A DNA stretch of 64,000 bases. It comes from Massilia sp. HP4 (lineage in GTDB: Bacteria; Pseudomonadota; Gammaproteobacteria; Burkholderiales; Burkholderiaceae_D). Both the position numbers and the translations under genes were made by a program. The notes beneath the pieces are model-generated. The model saw nothing but the letters and a program-made list of their open reading frames with translations, was not told the origin of the DNA and did no database searches. Location of the stretch: the NCBI RefSeq assembly GCF_005222695.1, contig NZ_STGG01000010.1, forward strand, positions 1 to 64,000, given 5' to 3'. This document shows, one piece after another, positions 55,790 to 64,000 of this stretch; position 1 is the stretch's first letter, and every line of letters starts with the position of its first letter.

Positions 55790-57033
55790 AGCAACTGCCG
55801 CCATTCTGGCGCCACGTCGCCACCGTCCTCGGTGGCGCGCTCGGCGCCCAGGCCCTGCCGCTGCTGGCGGCGCCGCTACTGACGCGCACGTGCACGCCGC
55901 AAGAGATGGGCGCCTACAGCGTCTGGCTCGGCGTGATCGCGCTGTCGGCGATCGGCGCCACGCTGCGCATGGAGGCGGCCATGATCCTCGACCACGAAGA
56001 AGCCCACCAGCGCACCTGTTTCCGGGTCGTGTTCTACAGCGCCACCATCGCCGCCCTGCTGCTGACCTTGCTGGCCGCGGCGGCACGGCTGGCCGGCTTC
56101 GCGCCGGCCCTGCACCTACCGTGGGCGGCCCTGCTCACCATCGGCGCCGGCGCCTGGCTCACTGCCTGCATGCAGACCACGCTCGCCTACGCCACCTCGC
56201 ACAATGCCTTCGGCAAGGCGGCGCGCGCCAAGGTGGTGACCGCCGCCGTCATCGTTTTCACCCAGCTCACCCTGCTGTATTCCGGCCTGGGTGGGTCCGG
56301 CCTGATCGCCGGCCACCTGTGCGGCCTGCTGGCCGGCTACCTGTGTGTGCGCCGCCTGCTGCGTCCGCCGCGCGCGCCGATCCGCTGGCTGCCGGATGCC
56401 GAGCAGCGCGCCTACCTGCGGCGCCACCAGGCCTTCTGGCGCTATTCGCTGCCATCGAACCTGCTCAACGGCGCCGTCAGCCAATTGCCGCTATTCCTGA
56501 TCGGCATGCGCCACGGCGCCCTGGCCGCCGGCCTGTATGCGCTGACCCAGCGCGTGCTGTCGGCGCCGGTCTCGCTGCTGGCGGCCTCGGTGCTCGAAGT
56601 CTTCAAGCGCGAATCCGTGCTCGAGTTCCGCGAGCACGGCAATTGCAGCCGCACCTACCGCCACACCTTCAAGGCGCTGCTGGTGATGGGCATCGGCCCG
56701 GCGCTGCTCCTGATGGCGTTCGCGCCAACCCTGTTCGCGACCGTGTTCGGCGCCTCATGGCGCGAGGCCGGCGAGCTGGCCCAGCTGATGGCGCCGCTAT
56801 TCCTGCTGAACTTCGTCGCCAGCCCGCTCAGCTATGTGTTCTTCGTCGCCGGCCGCCAGAAAGCCGACCTGCTGTGGCAAGTGACATTGTTCGCGACCAC
56901 GCTCGGGGCCTTTTTATTGCCGGGCAGCGTGCACGAGAACGTGCTGTGGTACGTGATCGGTTATTCCTGCCTCTACCTGGTCTACCTGCACATGTCCTGG
57001 AACTGCTCGCGCAACGGGCTGGCGACCGCATGA
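55786..57033 (+). CDS. wzx: Wzx-type lipid-linked oligosaccharide flippase
   Basis: Wzx flips the undecaprenyl-linked repeat unit across the inner membrane. The 415-residue protein is a MATE/MOP-like transporter with about twelve hydrophobic segments, starting with VLGGALGAQALPLLAAPLLT and containing the conserved MGAYSVWLGVIAL region typical of polysaccharide flippases. It is coupled by ATGA overlaps to wbpE before and wzy after. Confidence 0.88.
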   Translation: MKQLPPFWRHVATVLGGALGAQALPLLAAPLLTRTCTPQEMGAYSVWLGVIALSAIGATLRMEAAMILDHEEAHQRTCFRVVFYSATIAALLLTLLAAAARLAGFAPALHLPWAALLTIGAGAWLTACMQTTLAYATSHNAFGKAARAKVVTAAVIVFTQLTLLYSGLGGSGLIAGHLCGLLAGYLCVRRLLRPPRAPIRWLPDAEQRAYLRRHQAFWRYSLPSNLLNGAVSQLPLFLIGMRHGALAAGLYALTQRVLSAPVSLLAASVLEVFKRESVLEFREHGNCSRTYRHTFKALLVMGIGPALLLMAFAPTLFATVFGASWREAGELAQLMAPLFLLNFVASPLSYVFFVAGRQKADLLWQVTLFATTLGAFLLPGSVHENVLWYVIGYSCLYLVYLHMSWNCSRNGLATA

Positions 57034-58415
57034 CGACCCTGTCCACGCCACCGCCGGAACGGCCGCCCGCGCCGTCTTCGGCGCCCATGTCCGCTCCTAT
57101 GTCAACCCCCGGGCCCGACGCCTGGGCCCTGGCGCAGGCCAATCCCGGCCGCCCCCATGGCGCGGCGCGCGCCCGGCGCGAGCAATGGCTGATGATCGCC
57201 TGCTTCTTCATGCTGTTCCCGGGCTTTTTCTTCTATCACACGCTGCTCGGCACCGGCACCACGGGCGCCTTCCTGGGCGGCTACTTCGCGCCGGTGGCGC
57301 TGGCCTTCGCAGGCCCGATGTGCCTGGTCTATCTCGGGCGCATGCGGCGTGACGCTCGCCGCATGACCCTGGTCGACGTCCATTACGGCGTCTTCTTCGC
57401 CTATTTCGTCGGCGTGGTCGTGGTCAATGCCGCGGCCGGCGCCAACCGCGCCATCGTGGTCTACCACCTGCTCGCCATCCTGTTCATGGTGCTGGTCTAC
57501 ATCCAGTTCTGCTTCATCGACTTCGACAGCCGGCGCTTCCGTGCCGTCGGGCTGCTCAGCCTGGCCGGGATGTCGACCATCGTGTTTTCATACTCGGTCG
57601 ACGGCGTGTTCTACCTCGGCGCGCTCGGCATCGCCAAGGATGCCAATGCGCTCGCCACCTACCAGGGCTTTTCGCGCTCCTACCTGTTTACCTACCTTGC
57701 GGTGGCGGCCTTCACGCGCAGCCTGCCGCTGCGCCTGGGGCTGCATGCGCTGGGCGCGGCCACCCTGTTCGTCAATACCGCGCGCAGCGAGTTCGTGGCC
57801 CTGCTGTTCGCCATTCCCCTGATCGAGTTCTATTACTCGCGCCATAAGCTGTACTTCGTGCTGGCCGGCGTCTGCATCGCCACCACCCTCGGCCTGTACC
57901 TCGACCAGATCCTGGCCTCCCTGCCCTCGAACCGCATCCTCGAGCTGTTCGACCTGTCGCACTCGACCTCGGCCAACAAGCGCCAGCAACTGACCGTGCA
58001 CGCGATGCAATCGATCGCCGCCCATCCCATCCTGGGCGACTATGGCAGCTACAAGCCCGGCCACTACTCGCACAATGTCTTGTCGGCCTGGGTCGACCTG
58101 GGCCTGTTCGGCATGGCCTACGTGGCGGCGCTCGCCATCGTCCCGATCACGCCGATGTTCTTCCACGAATATTTTGCTGCACGCCAGCGTCCGCTCTTTT
58201 TGCTGGCCTTCGCCTTCGCCTGCGTCACCGTGTTGTTGCTGCTGTCTTCACATTACTTCACCGACATGCTGCTCAGCGCCACCCTCGGCGCCTGCAGCCG
58301 CTATGCCCATGAGAGGAAACATGCCGCGTATCGTCCACCTGACCTCGGCGCATCCGCGCTACGACACCAGGATCTTCGTCAAGCAGTGCCGCACCCTGGC
58401 CAGCCACGGTCATGA
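57030..58415 (+). CDS. wzy: Wzy-like O-antigen/exopolysaccharide polymerase
   Basis: Wzy joins flipped repeat units in the periplasm. The ATG at 57030 overlaps the wzx stop, giving 461 residues: a Pro/Ala-rich N-terminal 60, then about eleven hydrophobic segments and a large loop with HPILGDYGSYKPGHYSHNV (near 335-353), matching the H-x-x-N/HN loop of the O-antigen ligase/Wzy family. Its 3' end overlaps the following glycosyltransferase by 95 bp, longer than usual; the last 30 or so residues, ending in QPRS, look like run-on sequence. It may also be a WaaL-type ligase; polymerase is favoured by context. Confidence 0.75.
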   Translation: MTTLSTPPPERPPAPSSAPMSAPMSTPGPDAWALAQANPGRPHGAARARREQWLMIACFFMLFPGFFFYHTLLGTGTTGAFLGGYFAPVALAFAGPMCLVYLGRMRRDARRMTLVDVHYGVFFAYFVGVVVVNAAAGANRAIVVYHLLAILFMVLVYIQFCFIDFDSRRFRAVGLLSLAGMSTIVFSYSVDGVFYLGALGIAKDANALATYQGFSRSYLFTYLAVAAFTRSLPLRLGLHALGAATLFVNTARSEFVALLFAIPLIEFYYSRHKLYFVLAGVCIATTLGLYLDQILASLPSNRILELFDLSHSTSANKRQQLTVHAMQSIAAHPILGDYGSYKPGHYSHNVLSAWVDLGLFGMAYVAALAIVPITPMFFHEYFAARQRPLFLLAFAFACVTVLLLLSSHYFTDMLLSATLGACSRYAHERKHAAYRPPDLGASALRHQDLRQAVPHPGQPRS

Positions 58416-59478
58416 GGTATTCCTGGTGGTAGCCGACGGCCTCGGCGACGAACTGCGCGACGGCGTCCGGATCATTGACGCCAGTCCGCGCGGCGAACGC
58501 AAGCCCGGCGTCTTGCCCGGGCGGCTCGGGCGCATGCTGTGGACCACGCGCCGCGTCGCCGCGCAGGCGCTGTCGCTGGACGCCGACGCCTACCAGCTGC
58601 ACGACCCCGAGCTGCTGCCCGCCGGCCTGCGCCTGCGGCGGGCCGGCATGCGGGTGGTATTCGATGCCCACGAAGACGTGCCGACCCAGCTGCTCGACAA
58701 GCCCTACCTGGCGCCGCGCGCCGCGCGCCTGCTGGCGCAGCTGTACGCGCGCTACGAGCGTCATGCATGTGCCCGCCTCGACGGCCTGCTGGCCGCCACC
58801 GCCCACATCCGCGAGCGGCTCGCGCACTGCAATCCGCGCGCGGTCGATGTCGCCAACTTTCCGCTGCCCGAGGAATTCTCGCCCGACAGCAGCTGGGCGG
58901 CACGCACCGAGGTGTGCTACGTGGGCAGCATCTCGGCGATCCGCGGCATCCGCGAGATGGTGCAAGCCTGCGCCCTGCTGCGCAGCCGGGCCGGGCTGGC
59001 CCTGGCCGGGGGCTTCGCCGACCCGGCGCTCGAACGCGAGGTAGCGCAGTTGGCGGGCTGGCCCCGCATCCGCGCGCTCGGCCACCTCGACCGGGCCGGC
59101 GTGAGCCGCGTGATGGGGAGTGCCTTTGCCGGCCTGGTTACCCTGCTGCCGACCGCGAGCTACCGCGATGCCTTGCCGGTCAAGATGTTCGAATACATGG
59201 CGGCCGGCATCCCCGTGATCGCCTCGGATTTTCCGCGCTGGCGCGCCATCGTCGAGGCCAGCGACTGTGGCCTGTGCGTCGACCCGCAAGACCCGGCGGC
59301 CATCGCCGCCGCCATCGACCGCCTGGCCCAGGACGCCGCGCTCGCGCAGCGCATGGGCGCCAATGGCCGGCGCGCGATCGAGCAGACCTATAACTGGAAC
59401 AACGAAGCGCAAAAACTGCTGCGGTTTTATGCCGACATTACCCGTCATCCATTGGCGCACCGGCTGGCACTGACCTAG
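58321..59478 (+). CDS. Glycosyltransferase family 4
   Basis: A GT-B glycosyltransferase adding a sugar to the lipid-linked unit. The frame is open from 58042, but the protein begins MPRIVHLTSAHPRYDTRIFV at 58321, with GAGAGG just before. The C-terminal donor domain has VGSISAIRGIREMV and the E-x7-E-like PVKMFEYMAAGIPVIASDFP. Length 385. Donor and acceptor cannot be told from sequence. Confidence 0.88.
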   Translation: MPRIVHLTSAHPRYDTRIFVKQCRTLASHGHEVFLVVADGLGDELRDGVRIIDASPRGERKPGVLPGRLGRMLWTTRRVAAQALSLDADAYQLHDPELLPAGLRLRRAGMRVVFDAHEDVPTQLLDKPYLAPRAARLLAQLYARYERHACARLDGLLAATAHIRERLAHCNPRAVDVANFPLPEEFSPDSSWAARTEVCYVGSISAIRGIREMVQACALLRSRAGLALAGGFADPALEREVAQLAGWPRIRALGHLDRAGVSRVMGSAFAGLVTLLPTASYRDALPVKMFEYMAAGIPVIASDFPRWRAIVEASDCGLCVDPQDPAAIAAAIDRLAQDAALAQRMGANGRRAIEQTYNWNNEAQKLLRFYADITRHPLAHRLALT

Positions 59479-59557
59479 CAAATGAAAACAAATCAAATTG
59501 CAAAAATGAATTCACGCACCGAGTGCGCACATCATTTAACCGAGTTCAAGGAATCGC

Positions 59558-60289
59558 ATGCCGATCCACTCTATCGTGGTTCGCAGACTGACAGGTGAGA
59601 ATATGCTCTTACAACACTACAATACATTTATTCAAGCCATTAATTTGCCGGTAGCAAAACTCTGCTTTCACGAGTATATCGATCCGGACGATATCCGCAC
59701 CACGTATCGCGCCTTCACCCGCCCCCATCCGCGTTTTCGCTTCATTCGCGCCAAGACGGTCGGCGCGGCGCTGATCGACCTGTCGCGCTACGCCGACCGC
59801 CAGGCCTATCTCGAGCAGATCAAGGCCAAAAACCACGGCGGCCACCATGCGAAACGGGCGCGCAATCGCGGCTACCGATTCATCGATATCGACCGTAACG
59901 ATTATATCGACGACATCCACGCAATTAATATCTCGCTGGATATGCGGCAAGGTCGCCCGATGGACCGGAAATATACCGAGAAATGCGAGGCATTCGACAC
60001 CTTGCCGCATTTTCGCCACCACGGCATTCTCGACCCACAAGGGAAACTGGTCGCCTATGCAAGCCTCGCGATTTACGGCAATTTCGCCGCTTTCTCGCAA
60101 ATGCTGGGCATCCGCAATAACGACGGCATCATGCACCTGCTGCTGGTGGAAGCCATCAGCCGCCTGATCGACGAAAAGCAGGTGCAATACGTCATGTACG
60201 ACACCTTCTTCGGCGCCCAGGCCGGCCTGAAGACCTTCAAGACCATCCTGGGCTTCCAGCCCTACCGAGCGCAGTATTCTCTGCAATAA
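59558..60289 (+). CDS. GNAT/FemAB-like acyltransferase of the polysaccharide cluster
   Basis: A 243-residue protein with a FemAB/GNAT-like arrangement: SRYADRQAYLEQIKAKNHGG, IDRNDYIDDIHAINISLDMR, LVAYASLAIYGNFAAFSQML, and a closing FKTILGFQPYRAQYSL that resembles the end of GNAT folds. It probably transfers an acyl or aminoacyl group to an amino sugar. Two starts are possible: 59558 with AAGGA (chosen) and 59603 with AGGTGA. The first 300 bp and the gap before it are noticeably AT-richer than neighbours. Family assignment is moderate. Confidence 0.62.
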   Translation: MPIHSIVVRRLTGENMLLQHYNTFIQAINLPVAKLCFHEYIDPDDIRTTYRAFTRPHPRFRFIRAKTVGAALIDLSRYADRQAYLEQIKAKNHGGHHAKRARNRGYRFIDIDRNDYIDDIHAINISLDMRQGRPMDRKYTEKCEAFDTLPHFRHHGILDPQGKLVAYASLAIYGNFAAFSQMLGIRNNDGIMHLLLVEAISRLIDEKQVQYVMYDTFFGAQAGLKTFKTILGFQPYRAQYSLQ

Positions 60290-60298
60290 GTCCCTGCA

Positions 60299-61081
60299 AT
60301 GAACACGTTCTTCAACCGGGTCTATGCCGATTACCTGATGCCCAGCCGCCTCGGCGAGTACGAGGACTTGCTGCGGGCCGCGAACGACGCCGGTTATGCG
60401 CAAGTCTCGGTGCGCAGCTTCTTCCGCGACCTGAATCGCCAGGCGCCGCCGCGCAAGACGCTGGTGCACCGTCACGATATCGACAGCGACCTGCGCACGG
60501 CAAGGAAGATGTTCGCGCTCGAAGCCCGCCACGGCGTGCGGGCCAGCTATTACTTCCGCCTGTGCACGCTCGACTATGGCTTCATGCGCGAGATCGAGGC
60601 GGCCGGCAGCGAAGCCAGCTACCACTACGAAGAAGTGGCCGATTTCGCCAAGCGCCACCGCATCCGCAAGGGCGACGAGCTGCGCCTGCGCTTCCCCGAG
60701 ATCCGCGAACTGTTCGCACGCAATATCGACCAGATCGCCGCGCGCCTGGGCGCCCCGCTCGCCACCGTGGCCAGCCACGGCGACTTCGCCAACCGGCGCC
60801 TGAACGTGATCAACCACGAGCTGCTGCGCGACCGCGCGCTGCGCACCCGCTGCGGCATCGAATGCGAGTCCTACGACGCCGAACTGCTGCGCGGCTTCGA
60901 CCTCTACATCAGCGACCGCAAGTATCCGGTCTACTACCTGCCGATATCGCCCTTCGCCGCCCTCGGCCACTACGAGTGCATCTGCATGCTGACCCACCCG
61001 GTGCAATGGGAAACCAACTGGATCGAAAGCACCCGCTGCAATTGGCGGCGCCTGGTCGAAGAGATGGTGTGGCGGATATGA
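60299..61081 (+). CDS. Polysaccharide deacetylase-like protein
   Basis: A 260-residue protein with the RHDID motif (VHRHDIDSD, near residue 57) followed by ARKMFALEARHGVRASYYF, then SYHYEEVADFA and SHGDFANRRLNV. That order fits the NodB-like CE4 superfamily branch with RHDxD in place of TFDDG. The metal ligands would be the Asp/His of that motif and later histidines. It may remove an acetyl group from an amino sugar before the neighbouring acyltransferase acts. It shares an ATGA overlap with the next glycosyltransferase. Confidence 0.72.
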   Translation: MNTFFNRVYADYLMPSRLGEYEDLLRAANDAGYAQVSVRSFFRDLNRQAPPRKTLVHRHDIDSDLRTARKMFALEARHGVRASYYFRLCTLDYGFMREIEAAGSEASYHYEEVADFAKRHRIRKGDELRLRFPEIRELFARNIDQIAARLGAPLATVASHGDFANRRLNVINHELLRDRALRTRCGIECESYDAELLRGFDLYISDRKYPVYYLPISPFAALGHYECICMLTHPVQWETNWIESTRCNWRRLVEEMVWRI

Positions 61082-62364
61082 ACATCCTCTTGATCAATCA
61101 TTACGCCGGCTCGGTCCACCACGGCATGGAATACCGCCCCTATTACCTCGCGCGCGAATGGGTGCGCGCCGGGCACCGGGTACACATCGTGGCTGCCTCG
61201 CACGCGCACCTGCGGCGCCAGGCGCCCGCCATCGCCGGCCACGACCGCCTCGACGAAGACATCGACGGCATCCACTATACCTGGCTGCGCACCCCCGCCT
61301 ATGCCGGCAATGGCGCCGGCCGGGTGCGCAATATGCTGGCCTTCGTGGCACGCCTGTGGCGCGAGGGGCCGCGCCTGGCGCGCGATTTCGCCCCGCAGTC
61401 GGTGATCGCTTCCAGCACCTACCCGCTCGATATCTGGCCGGCGCACCGCATCGCGCGCCTGGCCCGGGCGCGCCTGCTGCACGAGGTGCACGACCTGTGG
61501 CCGCTGTCGCCGATGGAGCTGGGCGGCCACTCGCGCCACCACCCCTTCATCATGCTGCTGCAGGCGGCCGAGAACCACGCCTGCCGCCACGCCGACGCCA
61601 TCGTCTCGATCCTGCCCCGGGTGCGTGAACACCTGGAGGCGCGCGGCATGGCGCCGCACAAGCTGCACCTGATCCCGAACGGCGTCGACCCGGACGAATG
61701 GCCCGACACCGCCAGCCGCGGGCAGTGCGCAGATACGCCGGCGCGGGGCGCACAAGCACTGCCGCCCGCCCTTGCCGCCATGTTGTCGGGCCTGCGCGCC
61801 GAAGGGCGCACGATCGTCGGCTATGCCGGCAGCCACGGCCTGGCCAATGCGCTCGATACCCTGCTCGACGCTGCCCACCTGCTGCGCCAGCGACCGATTG
61901 CCTTCGTGCTGGTCGGCGCCGGCCCCGAGAAAGAATCGCTGCGCCGGCAGGCGCATGCGCTGGGGCTCGACCACGTCCATTTTGTCGATCCCGTCCCCAA
62001 GCGCGCCATCCCGGCCCTGCTGGCGCGCTTCGACGTCGCCTTCCTCGGCTGGCGGCGCCAGCCGCTGTACCGCTTCGGCATCGCCCCCAACAAGCTGCTC
62101 GACTACATGATGGCGGCCTGTCCGGTGCTGCATGCAGTGGAGGCCGGCAACGACCCGGTGGCGGAAACCGGTTGCGGCGTCAGCGTCGCGCCGGACGATC
62201 CATCCGCCCTGGCCAAAGGCCTGGCGCGCCTGCTGGCGCTCGATCCGCGCACGCGCCAGGCGCTGGGCGAGCGTGGCCGGCGCCATGTGCTGGACCACCT
62301 GAGCTACCCGGTCCTGGCGCGCCGCTTCCTGACCGTACTCGCACCGGAGACCCACCATGCCTGA
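61078..62364 (+). CDS. Glycosyltransferase family 4
   Basis: A 428-residue GT-B enzyme starting [20 protein letters not shown] at 61078, overlapping the deacetylase stop. It has [19 protein letters not shown] and [16 protein letters not shown] in the acceptor domain, and [16 protein letters not shown] and [20 protein letters not shown] in the donor domain. The motif set is that of WbuB-like transferases that act on undecaprenyl-linked amino sugars. It overlaps the next gene by 8 bp. Confidence 0.88.
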   Translation: MNILLINHYAGSVHHGMEYRPYYLAREWVRAGHRVHIVAASHAHLRRQAPAIAGHDRLDEDIDGIHYTWLRTPAYAGNGAGRVRNMLAFVARLWREGPRLARDFAPQSVIASSTYPLDIWPAHRIARLARARLLHEVHDLWPLSPMELGGHSRHHPFIMLLQAAENHACRHADAIVSILPRVREHLEARGMAPHKLHLIPNGVDPDEWPDTASRGQCADTPARGAQALPPALAAMLSGLRAEGRTIVGYAGSHGLANALDTLLDAAHLLRQRPIAFVLVGAGPEKESLRRQAHALGLDHVHFVDPVPKRAIPALLARFDVAFLGWRRQPLYRFGIAPNKLLDYMMAACPVLHAVEAGNDPVAETGCGVSVAPDDPSALAKGLARLLALDPRTRQALGERGRRHVLDHLSYPVLARRFLTVLAPETHHA

Positions 62365-63559
62365 CGCCGACACCTTCCTGCCGTTCGCCCTGCCCGACAT
62401 CGGCGAAGAAGAAATCCGCGCCGTCGAAGCCTGCCTGCGCTCCGGCTGGGTCACGACCGGCCCCGTCACGCGGCGCTTCGAAGCCGCCTTCCGCGACTAT
62501 CTCGGCGCCGAGGTCGAGGCGATCGCGGTCAACTCCGCCACCGCCGGCCTGCACCTGGCGCTGGAGGCGGCCGGGATCGAGCCCGACGACGAAGTGATCG
62601 TGCCGACCCTGACCTTCACCGCCAGCGCCGAAGTCGTGCGCTACCTGGGCGCCAGGCCGGTATTCGTCGATAGCGACCCGCACACCCTCAACCTCGACCC
62701 GGCCGCGGTGGCCGCCGCGATCACGGCGCGCACGCGCGCCATCGTCCCGGTCCACTTCGGCGGCATGGCGGCCGACATGGACACCATCGTCCGGCTTGCG
62801 CGGCGCCACGGCCTGCGCGTGATCGAGGACGCGGCGCACGCTTTTCCCACCCGCCACCATGGCCGGCTGGTGGGCACGCTCGACAGCGACGTGACGGTAT
62901 TCAGCTTCTATGCCAACAAGACCATGACCACCGGCGAAGGCGGCATGGTCGTCACGCGCGACCCGCGCCTGGCCGAGCGCATCCGCTGCATGCGCCTGCA
63001 CGGCATCAGCCGCGACGCCTTCGACCGCTACGTCTCGCGCACCCCGTCCTGGTACTACGAAGTGGTTGCCGCCGGCTTCAAGTACAACCTGACCGATATC
63101 GCGTCCGCGATCGGCATCGAGCAGCTGCGCAAGATCGACCGCTTCCAGCAGCGCCGCGCAGAACTGGCTCGCCGCTACGACGACGCCCTGGCCGACCTGC
63201 CCCTGGTGCTGCCGGCCCGCCCGGCGCCTGGTTCCGGCTCGACCCACGCCTGGCACCTGTACGTGGTGCGCCTGGACCGCGCGGCGCGCGGCCCCGGTGG
63301 CGCGCGCCGCACGGGCGTCGACCGCATCGGCCGCGATGCCCTGATCGCGCGGCTGGCCGAACGCGGCATCGGCACCAGCGTGCACTTCATTCCGCTGCAC
63401 CGCCAGCCCTACTGGCGCGACAGCTGCGGCTTGCACGCCGCCGACTTCCCGGTCGCCGAGGCTGCCTTCGAGGCGATGCTCACGCTCCCCCTGTACACCC
63501 GCATGACCGACGCCGACCAGGAGCGGGTGATCGCGGCATTGCACGAGCTGCTGCCATGA
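62357..63559 (+). CDS. DegT/DnrJ/EryC1 aminotransferase (PglE-like)
   Basis: A PLP-dependent sugar aminotransferase of 400 residues. Motifs are [16 protein letters not shown] near 30, [16 protein letters not shown] near 57, IEDAAHAFP near 156 and the PLP lysine in [13 protein letters not shown] near 190. GWVTTGP-type N-termini are found in C4 aminotransferases acting on UDP-4-keto-6-deoxy sugars. It may use the product of the WbpM/PglF-type enzyme. It shares an ATGA overlap with the sugar transferase gene. Confidence 0.88.
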   Translation: MPDADTFLPFALPDIGEEEIRAVEACLRSGWVTTGPVTRRFEAAFRDYLGAEVEAIAVNSATAGLHLALEAAGIEPDDEVIVPTLTFTASAEVVRYLGARPVFVDSDPHTLNLDPAAVAAAITARTRAIVPVHFGGMAADMDTIVRLARRHGLRVIEDAAHAFPTRHHGRLVGTLDSDVTVFSFYANKTMTTGEGGMVVTRDPRLAERIRCMRLHGISRDAFDRYVSRTPSWYYEVVAAGFKYNLTDIASAIGIEQLRKIDRFQQRRAELARRYDDALADLPLVLPARPAPGSGSTHAWHLYVVRLDRAARGPGGARRTGVDRIGRDALIARLAERGIGTSVHFIPLHRQPYWRDSCGLHAADFPVAEAAFEAMLTLPLYTRMTDADQERVIAALHELLP

Positions 63560-64000
63560 GCAAGCGCGTGTTCGACCTGGTGACGGCGTTGGCCGGCGTG
63601 CTGCTGCTGTCGCCGCTGCTGCTCACGATCGCGCTGTGGATCAAGTGGGATTCGGCGGGCACGGTGCTGTACCGCCAGCAGCGGGTCGGGCGCGGCGGCG
63701 CGCTGTTTACAATCTATAAATTCCGCACCATGCATCAGCGGCAAGACAGCGGGCCCGAACTCACGGTCGGCGCCGATCCGCGCGTGACGCATGCCGGCGC
63801 CCTGCTGCGCCGCTACAAGCTGGATGAGCTGCCGCAGCTGTTCAACGTCATCAACGGGAGCATGAGCCTGGTAGGGCCGCGGCCCGAAGTGCCGCGCTAC
63901 GTGGCCCTCTATCCGGAACCATTGCGCCGCATCGTGCTGTCGGTGGCGCCCGGCATCACCGACTGGGCCTCGATCATGTACAAGGACGAGAACGCGGTAC
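63556..64000 (+). CDS. Initiating sugar transferase (PglC-like), truncated by the window end
   Basis: Polyprenyl-phosphate sugar-1-phosphate transferases start repeat-unit assembly on undecaprenyl phosphate. The visible 148 residues begin [20 protein letters not shown] with a single re-entrant membrane helix, then [36 protein letters not shown] and LVGPRPE. This is the short monotopic form, as in PglC. The reading frame is open at the last base; roughly 50 more residues are expected. Confidence 0.9.
   Translation, partial: MSKRVFDLVTALAGVLLLSPLLLTIALWIKWDSAGTVLYRQQRVGRGGALFTIYKFRTMHQRQDSGPELTVGADPRVTHAGALLRRYKLDELPQLFNVINGSMSLVGPRPEVPRYVALYPEPLRRIVLSVAPGITDWASIMYKDENAV

Noticed and set aside
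55707-57029. A single 902-codon protein joining the upstream region to Wzy
   Set aside because: The first part is out of frame with wbpE and wzx, which are clearly coding there. The real Wzy start is the ATG overlapping the wzx stop at 57030.
62180-63544. A 454-codon antisense frame over the PglE-like gene
   Set aside because: Shadow frame; the plus strand encodes a complete PLP aminotransferase with catalytic lysine, and the operon runs on the plus strand.

Overview
The window looks like chromosomal DNA of a high-GC betaproteobacterium of the Oxalobacteraceae, most like Massilia and relatives. The evidence is the core-gene order (lysC, tilS, accA, cysS, ppiA/ppiB, lpxH, cysE, rlmB, rnr), a phasin gene that points to polyhydroxyalkanoate storage, and strongly GC-biased coding. 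The genus is inferred from gene content and sequence style; no search was run.

Layout. Positions 1-7709 hold a tRNA-Ser gene and housekeeping genes: aspartokinase, tRNA-Ile lysidine synthetase, acetyl-CoA carboxylase alpha subunit, a base-excision glycosylase, cysteinyl-tRNA synthetase and two cyclophilins. lpxH follows, then a GntR-type regulator with its ABC exporter (8559-10891). Next come yceH, cysE, rlmB and an RNase R with an unusually long low-complexity tail. Four nearly identical tRNA-Leu(CAG) genes lie at 17379-17863 behind a near-consensus promoter. A CueR-like copper regulator with a textbook 19-bp-spaced promoter, a small secreted protein and a phasin come next.

19347-36160 is a type VI secretion locus in three blocks: tssB-tssC-hcp-tssE-tssH-tssA with a TPR lipoprotein on the minus strand, tssJ-tssK-tssL on the plus strand, and tagX-like/tssM/tagF/OmpA-like genes on the minus strand. 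The baseplate genes tssF and tssG are missing from the place they usually occupy, between tssE and tssH. No VgrG, PAAR or recognisable effector is present.

36997-40960 is the most striking small unit: a consensus LexA box directly before a FAN1-type nuclease gene (VRR-NUC) and a protein joining a RecB/Cas4-like nuclease domain to an XPD/DinG-type iron-sulfur helicase. It reads as a damage-inducible DNA repair operon. Behind it are a LytS/LytTR two-component system coupled to two LiaI/LiaF-like membrane proteins, two small basic proteins, an orphan TonB-dependent receptor and a DUF1460 lipoprotein.

49289 to the window end is a surface-polysaccharide cluster that continues beyond the window. 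It has a WbpM/PglF-type dehydratase, the full WbpA-B-D-E set for a 2,3-diacetamido uronic acid sugar, Wzx flippase, Wzy-like polymerase, two GT4 glycosyltransferases, an acyltransferase-like protein, a deacetylase-like protein, a PglE-type aminotransferase and the start of a PglC-type initiating sugar transferase. Together they suggest a Wzx/Wzy-made glycan started by a bacillosamine- or QuiNAc4N-like sugar and containing a diacetamido uronic acid.
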